Source of the DNA: Lumbricus terrestris
Lineage: Eukaryota; Annelida; Clitellata; Crassiclitellata; Lumbricidae
Assembly: GCA_949752735.1 (NCBI GenBank)
Contig: OX457040.1
Coordinates: forward strand, 182,001-246,000
Length of the DNA stretch: 64,000 nucleotides
Direction of reading: 5' to 3'
Part shown: piece by piece, positions 10,798-23,000 of the stretch
Layout of the letters: each line of letters begins with the position of its first letter
How positions within the stretch are numbered: the first letter of the stretch is position 1
Notes under the pieces: model-generated
The model's database searches: none
Told to the model about the DNA's origin: nothing
The model's input: the letters and a program-made list of their open reading frames with translations, nothing else
Made by a program: the position numbers and the translations under genes

Positions 10798-11497
10798 ATG
10801 AATTCATTCATTCATTCATTTACATAGCACCTCTTCAAGAGTATCTACTCAGACGCGCTCCCGACCCAACCACGGCTAAAGAGCTTGAGAGCAGAGTAGA
10901 ACGTAGTCTCAAAGGCTCTAGGCATGAAACGTAGCTCCGCAGGAAGCCCATCCCAGGTTGCAGGGCCAATGACAGAAAAGGCACGGCGCTGCGTAATAGA
11001 AGTGCGTGACCGGGGGACAAGAAGCTCATGAGCTTCTTGTCCCCCGGTCACGCACTTCTATTACGCAGCGCCGTGCCTTTTCTGTCATTGGTCTGTCATT
11101 GGTCTGTTTAGAAGAGCAGAGAGAGCCACGACGCTGGACGCTTAAGGTGGAGCAACAGAGCTCCTGCAAATAGACAGCGGACACACCCGCGAGATAGCGC
11201 CAAACTAAGGAAGATATCCGGTAAGTGATCCTTTGTGAGAAAGGGAGCCAATGCAAGACATCCCGCATATAATCAGTGATATGGACGAATCTTGGGATGC
11301 GACCAACAATTAAGGCGTGCCGCAGAGCGCAAGACCCGATCTAAGCACCCAACCCGAGTCACCGGAAGACCCACATAGAGGGCGCTGCAGTAATCCAGAC
11401 GAGAGACGACAAAAGAGTGGATTGGCAGCATTGAAGGTTAAGGAGCGGAGCACCACTCTAAGCTGGCGCAATTGGTAGTAGCAACTGCGGCATAGCA
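10798..11497 (-). mobile_element. CR1/L2-like LINE 3' end, part 1 of an interrupted copy
   Basis: On minus, short frames give [19 protein letters not shown] and TAELRFMPRAFETT-type sequence, matching the better preserved LINE at 23655-24516 ([18 protein letters not shown]). The end carries the family tail GGTGCTATGTAAATGAATGAATG on minus. The frame is broken and it contains the palindrome at 10966-11091. The 5' continuation lies at 11848-12090, on the other side of an opposing LINE fragment. Clade assignment rests on the C-terminal RT pattern and the GCGCYATATAAAT(GAAT)n tail. Confidence 0.75.
10966..11091. repeat. Perfect 126-bp palindrome without spacer
   Basis: Bases 10966-11028 are the exact reverse complement of 11029-11091, centred on GAAGCTCATGAGCTTC. 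Both arms are the same LINE segment (GTGCGTGACCGGGGGACAAG). It is followed by a short direct repeat, GTCTGTCATTGGTCTGTCATTGG. Confidence 0.95.
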
Positions 11498-11498
11498 G

Positions 11499-11847
11499 GC
11501 TGCTGTGGTTTCTCGCTGTATCCTTGGCTGTGCTCCGTCATACTTGCGTGATCTTTGCTGTCCAGTCTCTGACGTTGTAGCGCGTCGTGTACTTCGCTCT
11601 TCGGCTAGGGGTGAGCTTCTGGTCCCGCGGGCTCGCTTGGCTATTAAGCAGCGTCGTACGTGCTTTCTCGGTCGTGGGGCCTACAGTCTGGAACGACCTC
11701 CCGGTCACGCTTCGCTCTCTACTTGTGGTCCATCCGGCTACGTTCTATAAGTCTCTCGTCTTTTTTCTTTGTTCGTGATTGGGCTGGGAGCGCCTCTGAG
11801 TAGTTTCTTGAAGGGGCGCTATATAAATGCTCAGAATGAATGAATAG
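11499..11847 (+). mobile_element. CR1/L2-like LINE 3' fragment inserted into an opposing copy
   Basis: On plus the fragment begins CTGCTGTGGTTTCTCGC, aligns with 24165-24500 of the longer copy, and ends with the family tail GCGCTATATAAATGCTCAGAATGAATGAAT. Readable pieces include [20 protein letters not shown] and, after a frameshift, [18 protein letters not shown]. It interrupts a minus-strand LINE whose two halves resume on either side. Confidence 0.8.
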
Positions 11848-12090
11848 CCGCGTGAAAGTTCTTGGTCCAATGTGACACCAAGGTCCCGGACAGAGGAAGA
11901 CAAGGTAAACTGAGGGAATTCCTGGGCAAGAGCCCCCAGTTCAATTTTGACAAGCTGTTGGCGTGTGCCAAACCAAATAAATTGGGTTTTGGATGAGTTG
12001 AGGCGCAGGCGATTGGAGGACATCCAGGCCTCCGTTGCCCGGCTCATGACTCTGACAGTGGAAATGGCTGCAAAACAGTGCAAAGACGCT
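11848..12090 (-). mobile_element. CR1/L2-like LINE, part 2 of the interrupted minus copy
   Basis: The minus frame reads AWMSSNRLRLNSSKTQFIWF and VRDLGVTLDQELS, the segment that precedes the piece at 10798-11497 in the family protein. About ten residues expected between the two parts are missing, consistent with a small loss at the insertion point. Confidence 0.75.
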
Positions 12091-13744
12091 TGCAGGTCAT
12101 CCGCGTAGGATTGGCTGAATGGTCAATGATAATGAAAATGTTGGCTTTCTGGTCAACATAAAAATGACTAACGTGCCATGAAGCCGGCCTTATGTCATTA
12201 CCTATTAGAGTCGCTAATAACATGAATTTCGAACAAAGTTGGACATAACACCTTTGTCCTCTATACATTATACACTCAAAACTTACATACTCACTCACTC
12301 ACTCATTCACTCACTTACACTCACTTACTCGCCAACCGACCCACTAAATCACAATCCACTCTCACCCCTTTCCCTCTTAGTCGTCGCTGTTCTCAACACC
12401 AGCAGATCTAGGCCTACTCCAATTCCTAATGGTCCTGTCTAACCGTTTCCTGGCCGCACCTGTCCTGCCATCTGGCCACCTTTCTAATGATATCTCGATG
12501 AACGTCACCGCCGCAAACTACGAGACCCCTACCCTTCGATTCAACAACAGCTTCCCTCCTCCCCACCTCCCTTAAAACCTATTCGTCAATCATTCCATCA
12601 ACACTATTCGGCCACTCTGCTGTCCAGCATCGATTACTTCAACGCTCTTATAATATATACCACGTGATATCTCGATCGGTCGAGGTCGATGACAGCCACC
12701 AGATAACAATAAGTCATTAGCACAATTCTTATGATCATCGAGTGTCTTAACGATAGAAGCCAATCAACTCGGATGTGCCTCGACTTAGAGACAGCGGGTT
12801 GAGTGGAGAGTGGGCGAGGAGAGGGAGGTGGGGGATTGAGGTGGGGGCGAAGTGTGGAGGAGTTGATGATTATATTCGTTTAATCAAAATCAACCACTGA
12901 ATGAATGATAAATGAATTCTCATCAACTGCTGCATCCAAAGTCACCCAGTCAAACAAACGGATATCCCGCAGACCGTGAAGTTGGGAGTGTCGCTTTCAG
13001 CAACAGAAATACTCAAATCAGAAGAGGGCAGGTAGGTGGATGAGAGTTCCAGGGGCACCTTTTTCTGTAAATTAAATATAGCCTGTATACTAAATTTTTT
13101 AGCAAGAGCTTGAACAATGCAAAGCAGGAAATAAAGAGCATGGGTATTTTTCGTTTCTAAAAGTAAATTTCATGGTTTCATTTTGAGTTTCATTAGTAGG
13201 GTATCATTATTGCTCAGAAATATGTTAAAGACGGAAAAGTAGTGGTAGAGAAACAGATGTCAATTTTTCAGATAGCCTAGCGCCTCCCCTATGTTTGGGC
13301 GCCAAAGGAGGAAATAGAGGTGACGTGCCTGCTATGACAGAATCTCGTCCGTTTCATAGTCGACTTGCAATCGAAACAGAAGCAGAAAATGGCGCACATG
13401 AATAAAATCGAGCGTTGGAAAGATTTCAGTCGGATTCTGAAAACATCTCAACCGTCCGTCTTCTCCTGAACTTCTCACCTACAGTTCTTCCGTCCACAAT
13501 AACCTACAGGCACTCTCAACTTTATGTCCAACAGGAAACTGAATTCTGGTTGAAATGAATAGAAAACATCACAGAAGTTAAAGTTAATGGCTTCGTTTAC
13601 AAAGATTTAGGTTACAAGTTCATTCATCCAGTGATATTTGCATCAAGCAGAGACCGACAGAAAGACAAGACAAGACAAGACATATAGACATTCATTAACC
13701 ATACACTATATTATAAATTGCAGGTAATGGAATATTAGAATATG
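12091..13744. other. Intergenic, nothing recognised
   Basis: Contains an (ACTC)n-like stretch near 12286-12330. No exon with flanking splice sites, RNA gene or recognisable element was found. Confidence 0.4.
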
Positions 13745-14434
13745 CCACAGACAGACCCACCTGGTCACCTGGTGCCGTCAGCTCTTAGAACTCTGGCGAC
13801 AGTTTTTGATGTATCCTCTCCAGTGTCTCCTCTCTCTTGTCGCCTCTCTAAGCTGCTCCAGACTCATGCCAGACTTTTCCTGTACCTCATCCAACCATCT
13901 CTTCCTTGGTCTTCCGCGTCTCTTCCTTCCCTCACCGCATGCCGTCATCAGCTCCTTTTCCAAACCGTTAGATCTCATCACATGGCCGAAGTAGCTGAAT
14001 TTCCTCCAAGTTGCTGTTTGCTGCAGTGTCTCTTCCCTCTCTATTTCGAGCTCCGCGCGCACCGATTCGTTAGTTCTCTTTCCGTCCATGAAATCCTTAG
14101 CATCTTTCTCCAAATCCACATCTCGCACGCGTTGATTTTCTTTTCCATATCCTGTGTCTTTGTCCATGTTTCGCATCCATATAGGACCACTGAGAAGATC
14201 AGTGCTCTTACCAGTCTTTTCCTTGTTTCTCTACTCCCGTATTTATCCTTCCAAATCTTTCCCAGACCGTTCATTGCCGTTTTCCCCATTGTTACCCTCC
14301 GCCTTATTTCCATATCACTTCTTCCCTCTTTCTCTATCATAGATCCCAGGAATGTGAAGCTCGATACTACCTCTATCAGACCCAAGGGAGGGAAAAAGAA
14401 GAGCCTCAATTTCCATAATATACTGATATATTAG
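13745..14434 (-). mobile_element. Degenerate non-LTR retrotransposon C-terminus (RTE-like)
   Basis: Two overlapping minus frames carry the C-terminal part of a LINE reverse transcriptase: one has FLGSMIEKEGRSDMEIRRRV, LVRALIFSVVLYGCETW and WIWRKMLRISWT; the next has FSYFGHVMRSNGLEKELM and GRKRRGRPRKRWLDEV. The change of frame around 14050-14170 shows a frameshift, so the copy is dead. The GRPRKRW tail and SETW/CETW block differ from the CR1/L2-like copies elsewhere in this window. RTE-like is my best guess. Confidence 0.7.
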
Positions 14435-14857
14435 CGGTAGGTTAAGAGGAGAACCTCCTCCTAATCCTCCTCGTCCTCATCCAAACACTTCACACATCGC
14501 CAGAAATGACAACAAGTTCTAATCCGAGAATAGCAAAAGCCAAAACAACAGTTAACAAGAAACAACAAAGTTCTCAAATGATGAGAACAATGCTGACAGC
14601 AACACATATATAATTCAAAAACAAAGCAGACCGTCTCTCCTCATCCTCCTCCTCAGCATTAAGCCATGTGTCCAGCTAAAACGAACGACCAGCCACAGCC
14701 AGAACAACAAACGGCTATAGCCACCCAGCAGACATGACGTCGTACGACTCGCTATTTAAAGTTTTAGGCCGCAAGACGCATCGAGTGAGTGACCAGAGGT
14801 TGTCTGTTTGGTTGTCTGTTTGGTTGGTTGTCTGGTTGGTTGGTTGGGGTGCTGATA
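14435..14857 (-). other. USP5 3' untranslated and downstream region
   Basis: Sequence directly downstream of the USP5 stop codon, with TGGTTGGTTGTCTG-like short repeats at 14800-14850. No clear AATAAA signal was found on minus before the LINE at 14434, so the transcript end is undetermined. Confidence 0.4.
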
Positions 14858-15030
14858 TCAGACCCTGCGATAAACGTAGAGGTAGGCGAGATCTTTGGGT
14901 GGATTTTCCGACAGGGCAACCTTGTCATCATTGAAGATGACCCAGCGACCTTCCTTGAGAATATGACAGACGTAATGACCGCTCTTCGTCGATGTTCCCA
15001 TGTGACTCACGAAGGCCGTCAGGCGATACT
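14858..15030 (-). CDS. USP5: USP5 exon 20: catalytic histidine box and C-terminus
   Basis: The exon contains [18 protein letters not shown], with the general-base histidine, followed by [11 protein letters not shown] holding the third triad position, and ends [15 protein letters not shown]. The stop (TGA on minus) is at 14860-14858. Entry is phase 1, completing a Lys codon with exon 19. Confidence 0.95.
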
Positions 15031-17063
15031 CTGTGCGCAAAGCAGAAGAGAAAAACAAAAGTAGCATCAAGAAACTCATTGGCGGCTCAAAGTTTGAGAT
15101 TTCTTCTTTCTGCAGAAATGTTATATCATAAGAAGTTAAAGTGAACAACAATGACTGACGTAAATCAAAGCAGAGGAGATGAACAATAGAGTGAATAGAC
15201 GCAAGAGATGGAAATTATGTCATCTCTTGAAAAGTTCCATTTATCACAAGAACAACATATGATGTAGATGTCGTCTTTCAATTCAGCATCGTCGTCTGAG
15301 AATGAAGCCTATAACTAATCGTCGTCATCATCGTCGTCACATCCAGTCCAATAACACATCACATGATCAAGTGGTAGATGGAAAAGGAATCCATGACTTA
15401 CTTCCATTGCCATCATTGGCAGCAGCAGCAGCAGCTGGTGGCTGATTGGCGGTAGGCGGCTGAACTGCAGGTCCTGCATCCATCTCCTCCACATTATCCA
15501 GTTCCATGGCATGACTGAAGATCCAGTCAGCAGCTCTTTCCAAATTATTATCCTAACAGAAAAGAACAAAAACCAATAATTCACTAAATGACCAATTAAT
15601 CAATGGACAGACTAAAAAACTGACTGACATATGGTAATTAAACAAAGTCTGTGAAAAAAACAGACTGTAAAGCCATTGACTGACTGACTGACTGTCGTCA
15701 TCTGCCATATGTGGTATTATGCGCCGTTTCGCAACCTGTCGCTAAACCATCAAAACTGCAGGCAACTAATCAACTGAGAGTTCTGAAAACTCAGTGAAGA
15801 GCAACTCAATGGACAAACTTACGGTTGCTTTCAGAGCCACCGTTGCCTGTGTCTTAGTGAAACCCATTGCCATGATCATGTTGATGGAGCTTTCGTCTGC
15901 GTGAAATAATTCTACGTTTCCAGGACGAGACGCTTCAACCTGCATTGGTTCCGCAAAGTCTACAAAACAGGAAATGGAGGCGACTCAAAATCAACGACAT
16001 TCAAAAGAACAACAGCTTCATGAATGAACAGAATTCATTAGAAGCACAAGTCCACTCTGCATCTAAATCCATGTCGTGTTTGTCGATCATAGATTGACTG
16101 GAAACACAGAACAGACCAAAGCCATGTTGACCACAGAATGATAAAGAAACGAGTCAACAGTCATCCTCAACATCTACTCAAGGCAGTCACTGCATTGAGT
16201 ACATTCAATGTCAGTGTGCACAGCAACATTTCCTGACCACAATCTGATGTCGTCATCATCGACGATTACATAAATCGTGTGGATGTGGAAAGACAACAAG
16301 TTCAATGACATCGCCGTCTGTACCTGGGCCATCCAAGTGTTCCATAATCCAGTTCGTGGCCGCTTCAATTCCATTGTTCCTTGTGTTGTAGACAGCTTTC
16401 TTGCACGCTTCAAATGGAAATCCCATGTCAACCAACTGCATCACGTGACCTTCATCGATATTCAGATCAGCTACAAATAACAATTCACAGATCAATTCAT
16501 TGAATCTTCACCAGATTAGAAACAACAATTCTTCGTTATTGGCAGAACTTTCTTCCAAGTTAGAATAATTCTTCTTCAAATCTTAAATTCACAAAATTAA
16601 TTAATTAGGTAATGAATTATAAACATGTGACCATCAAGAAAGGTCCGTGATTTGGTCAGACTAAGGTTAAAAGCACTTGAATACTTTCCACTGAATAGCA
16701 ATCTTGGAGAGGCGCAACAAACCAGGATATTAACCTAAAATCAATAACTGAATTAATGACTGGGAGATGATGTCAGCCATGAAACAATGCTCAGCAGCAT
16801 GCAATATGAAATTAGGACAAACAAAACACTAGAATATAAATGTTAATATGATCAGCTAAAGCGGTCGACGAAATAGTCAATGTTGACCAACCGACCTGGA
16901 GCAGCGGCAGTGGAGGCTGCGTTAGGTTGCTGTCCTCTGTCATCGTCCTCTGGAAGTTCCTCCTCTGTTGGTTGTTTTCCAGCTGCTCTCAGATGCGATA
17001 TGTCTAATTCATCGGGAACATCAATCGAAACATCTGCAAAACACACATTCTTATCATTCATCG

Positions 17064-17094
<31 letters not shown>

Positions 17095-20000
17095 CGTCGT
17101 CATCATCTTTAAATCAAGGTTCATTCATCTCAATGCACCAAAGGAAACGAAGAAGCATTGGAGGGTGGAAGATATCATGAATTCGCAACTTATGTTATCA
17201 GTCAAATCCATGAACAACTTTAGTGCAACAAGAACAAAGCAGAAACTTGCACGAGAATAAGAAAAAATCATCAGCAACCCCATTTACGGCATGACCCCTT
17301 GAGGCAAGGAACTTTCAAGCATGACTCTATCGTACACATTGAACAATTGCCCCCTGAGCCATGACCCTTTGAACCATGGTCCTCTGAGGCATGACCTTTG
17401 AAGGCATGGCCCTGCGGTCATCATGTCCTATATTGTTTTCAGAAGCCAGACAAACCATTTGACCACAGGAACTGACTAATTGAAAGTTACCGATTTTTAA
17501 AGAGTTCGATTTGTCTAATCTGACGAATTTTCTACATAAAAGAGAAACTGGTGGCTGACCGAGTTTGCGTTCGACCCAATCGGATCCAACGGTGAACTTC
17601 TGTACGTGAAGAAAGAGGAATTCTGGAAACGTACTCATCAGCGTCGACCTAATGATGAGATGATGACAAGAAATCAATTGCATTGAAATAAACCAAACAC
17701 ATCGACCAGTTATCAGTTAGCCACAGAAATATCTGATCTATTCACAATGAACATTGGCTTCATATTATACAGAAAGGAGGATCTATTCACAATGAACATA
17801 AACATTGGCTTCATGTTATACATAAATATCTGATCTATTCACAATGAACATAAACATTGGCTTCATATTATACAGAAATATCTGATCTATTCACAATGAA
17901 CATAAACATTGGCTTCATAATATACATAAATATCTGATCTATTCACAATGAACATAAACACTGGCTTCATATTATACAGAAATATCTGATCTATTCACAA
18001 TGAACATAAACACTGGCTTCATATTATACAGAAATATCTGATCTATTCACAATGAACATAAACACTGGCTTCATATTATACAGAAATATCTGATCTATTC
18101 ACAATGAACATAAACACTGGCTTCATATTATACAGAAATATCTGATCTATTCACATTGAACATAAACATTGGCTTCATATTATACATAAATATCTGATCT
18201 ATTCACAATGAACATAAACACTGGCTTCATATTATACATAAATATCTGATCTATTCACAATGAACATAAACACTGGCTTCATATTATACAGAAATATCTG
18301 ATCTATTCACAATGAACATAAACACTGGCTTCATATTATACAGAAATATCTGATCTATTCACAATGAACATAAACATTGGCTTCATATTATACAGAAATA
18401 TCTGATCTATTCACAATGAACATAAACATTGGCTTCATGTTACACAGAAAGGAGGATCTATTCACATTGAACATAAACATTGGCTTCATATTATACAGAA
18501 ATATCTGATCTGTTCACAATGAACATATACATTGGCTTCATATTATACAGAATGGAGCATCCTATCATCTGAGTCTGCTGTTGACATCTTTCAATTTTGC
18601 ATCGTTTGCCACAATTATTCTCAAATGCACATCAACAGCTAACTTCGAGGAGGCTGCAGGGGTAATCCATTTGCACACAAGTCACATAAATCAACCACTT
18701 TAGTCATTTCCATTACCTTTCCAGTTTCCAATCCTTCTCTTGGTCCATGTTACCCTGTTGATCTTCACAGAGTTAATTGTGTTGTAGGGTCGTTTAATCA
18801 GATACTGCCATGACCAGCAAGGGAACTTGATAAAAATGATATTCTTACATCCAATACAAAACAGACTGCCCGCTCTGCCCCACCATGGCCCACCCTGCCA
18901 CCTGACTACTTTTCTTGTATAAACTCCCAAAAGGCTGAACTGAAACCAATGAACTGAAAGTGATTAATAAGACTGTGTGAAAGTAGACTAACTTCTTTGC
19001 AGTGACATGAGTTTTAACGGCCGAACTGTAGAAGCTTTCGACAAATGTTGGAGCAGCAAAGCAGTCGAGACAAGACGTCAACTTCAGCCTCGGCCTCACC
19101 ACTTCCAAAGGATCCCTTTGAAGCAAAAACCAACACACACCACTTCCAAAGGATCCCTTTGAAGCAAAAACCAACACACAGTCTAACGGAGGACAGGTCT
19201 ACTCCTCATACTCTAGTCATCACAATCTGTGCAATGAATGAAAATCTTCACTAACCAACAGTTGAGATATCTAATGCAACCCATGCATTTCATTCACAGC
19301 TTTAACTGCTTAAACCTATAACTGGAGTTTTCACAGCTACAAGAAAGTATGAAGATCATGTCATATGGCTAAATTATGAAAGCAATGACGACCCATCAAT
19401 CTCAGTTTGCACAACAGTGGGTCTTCTCTGACTGTCTGTCAATCACCAAGTCATAGAAGTTGTTCTGTCCATCTTTGCCTAATTTGGAGCGGAGTACCAC
19501 CCAAATTTGTCTCTTTTCAAATAAACAAATATATACAATTACACATCTTCGTAAAATCAATCAACAATAAGAGTGGCACTCCATGATAATCAATACGTTC
19601 AATGCAAGATCTTTTCTTCATAAGCAGTTAACTAAATATTTCTATGCACTGACAGCAGCTCTTATTCTCCACAGGTCTTAAGCTTACCAAACGCCGCCAC
19701 ACCCAGTAGCATTCTTAAACACAAGGGTTAGGGTTAGGCTAATGTCAAGAAGGAAGCCAGCTAAAGAGACACGAGGCAGTTCTATGCCACAATCCACTGC
19801 TGAGCAAACAGTAGTCTGCCTGAAGAAGACGAGTGGCCCACAATTCTTACATTTGCTTGCTTTCTGCTTCCATGGCGGCTTTCTTCGCTTCATAAGCAGA
19901 AACAGCAGCTACAAGAAACATCAACGGAAAGAAGTTCAGAGTCAACCGCTGCTCATCCAAACAATCTTACTCAATCTAATGACATTGCAATAATAACTAA

Positions 20001-23000
20001 GTTTCAAGTTGTATATACCGTAGTTCAGCATGAAAACGTAGACTGACTGTAAAGTAATTGTAGACACAACATTGTGATCTTGTTAGAAGTCTGTCTACAT
20101 CTACGGTCAGCATTTAAACTTATAAGACAGGATCAGAACAGAGGTTGCAATCAGAGACACATATTTATCTTCTCAAACACAACAGACATTAAGGCGGCTT
20201 ACATAGGTTGATGGCTTACATAGGTTGATGGCTTACATAGGTTGATGGCTTACATAGGTTGATGGCTTACAAAGGTTGATGGCTTACATAGGTTGATGTC
20301 CTACATAGGTTGATGGCTTACATAGGTTGATGGCTTGGTCGAGTGGTACAGGAACTGAGAGCGTGTAGTCGTCGCGATACATATACTTCACTTTATGAGA
20401 TTGGCCACATTCAATGCGATCTTCCAACCGGAACTTGATGCTGTCCGTTGGGCAGCTCGCACCTCGGCTCGTCCTCTGCGCAACAAACAACGCAAACAAC
20501 GCACAGCTGCAGCTGACAATTTGTGATTCAGCATCAAACAGAAGCTCAGACAAAAGTTGTTGTGGCTCATAACTAGAGAAATCATCCAGCCAATCCCAGC
20601 TAATCCCGTGTGGGGCGCAGTGGTTTATGGGTATGTTCAATGCCCTGGAGCCGGACCATTGTGAATTCGAATCCACCTCAAGCCGCTGCGTAGGAACCCT
20701 GGGCAAGTCCTTTTCATACAAAAACGCAAGCGCTTCGGGGTGAAACTGATTCAGTATCCGTGCTGTAGTTGGGAGGGCCTCTGAGTAGACATCTTGAAGG
20801 GTGCCATAACTAGTGCTCATACATACACCAAACGGTTCGCTTTATGATGCTGAGCAGCTGTCTACACATAAGAGACATAATTTCAGTCATCAGAGATACA
20901 TGATAACGACGATGACGCAACAGCAACAAATGATGAACTCTGCTTAGTCATTGAAAGTCAGAGCTGCTGACATTTATTTATGAATCGGAGTTGCATATAA
21001 TCCACAACGCCTGGTTTGGCTTCTTACGAATCTCTCGTCAATCAAACAAACAATTGCTGCTGTGGTCCGTCCAATAGTAATTCTCAAGTTGTTTCATTTC
21101 ATTCATGAATTTATATAGCACCTCAACAAGGGAACGGTCCATTTAAAAAGAAATCTCATCAACTGACCATAATATACATTATACAATATATGTTATACAT
21201 ATATATAGCATATATATATACATACATATAACATAAAAAATGATAAAGTCTCTCATGGATGATTGATCGGACGAACCTCAATGGTTGTGATGAGATGAAG
21301 CAGATATTCAACGGCATCCTGCTGACGATTGGTTGAGAACTCCGGATGTCCGCAGCCAATCAGAGTACGGAACATTCGCGGACGGACGCCATCCAGTTGC
21401 TGCACAGGGGGGAGGGAGGGGTGGGAAAGAAGAAATTAAGTAGAGCAGCAATATCTTCATCCATTCACCCCTCACCTTAAAAGCATCTTCATTTCTATCA
21501 ACACGGTCTATGACTTATGAATCAAATGGTCTGGATTCACTCATTTCAGCTTTGAAGAGATTCTCTTTAAGTAACATATTTATAATAAAGTTCACTATGT
21601 ACGACAAGGTATGGTAGGAACCAAAAGAAAGGCCACATATTAAAAAAGTATTCAAATAGAGACATCATAAGTGACCTTCATCAAGTCTCAAAGGTAATCA
21701 TCATGTCATTTGCAAACATTTTCCTACAATCTTGAGCATAAATTCAAATGGGATACTGGGAGCCAAGGTTTCAGCAAATTCCTCATTCCCACCCACTCAA
21801 AAATATTAGAAAGTAAAAGAAGCTAGACAAATGGTGGCCTGACAAAATGTCGCACGACAAAATGTCACTGACAAAATGTCGTGGACAAAAAGTCGCCGAC
21901 AAAATGTCGCGAATAATTCTACTCCTTAAGTGCATTGTGCGTGGAATAAATGGTTTCGATCTATCTATCCCAGTGGTCCCCAACCTTTTTTGACTGTCGG
22001 GCCACTTTTTCTAGGTTGGAGGACACGATGGCCGCTTTTTCTTAGTTGAAGGACATTAGGGGGCCACAAGGCTAAAATTGAATTAACTAAAGGCGTATAA
22101 AATTGTTATAATTGAATCAATAGAGAATGTTATTCTATTTGGACGTTAATAAATCGCATAAAACATTCTATTTTGATGCGATTTATTAACGTCAAAAAAT
22201 AATTTGTAATAGAAAAGAATTACATAATCTATCATGTCCAAATTGCCAATTTTTACATATATTTTTCTTAATTCATTGATATGCTGCGGGTCATTTCTGT
22301 AGGCCAGGCGGGCCACTTTTGGCCCGCGGGCCACGGGTTGGGAACCGCTGATCTATCCGAAGTTTGAAGTATACCTGAACGAGAAGGTAGAGCATGGTAG
22401 TGGACCAGGATTAAAGAAGACGGACCTGAGACAAAGCTTGTAGATAGTGCAAACAGCGTTACAAAGGATCAATGGACATCAATGAGCGAATAAATACAGA
22501 AGAGAGGATAATGAAAACAGCGACCGATGAGAAGAGAAAATAAGAATCATGAAAATTTTATTTATAGTGCGTTTGCACACTATGTAGTTTTGTATTTGTA
22601 TTATTTTCCCCCATAAATCACGTACATTCCCGTATAATAGGCTACGTTAATACATAATTATAGGCCTGATATCAAAATAAATGTCGCTGTCTTAGTAACT
22701 TTATGCAATGAGATATAGTCCGCACACTTTTTATTTATTTTTTAATTTTTGCGGACTTTCGCCATGGACATTTTTAGTTGGAATGTGTGTCCGTTGACAC
22801 TACTATTAACAAGTTCATTCGATGGTTTTTTAAATGGTCGATTTATGCAATAAAAAACTGTTTTACTAATTTACGATTGCGCCATTTTGTCGGCGACATT
22901 TTGTCTTGTGACATATTGTCTCTGCAACATTTTGTCGGCGACATTTTGTCTTGTGACATATTGTCTCTGCAACATTTTGTCGGCGACATTTTGTCGGAAC

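Noticed and set aside
13742..14434. 230-codon plus frame
   Set aside because: Shadow of the minus-strand LINE reverse transcriptase; no domain on plus.
17720..18555. Regular 52-bp repeats considered as a CRISPR-like array
   Set aside because: Units are contiguous with no unique spacers and lie inside an animal gene intron; this is a satellite.
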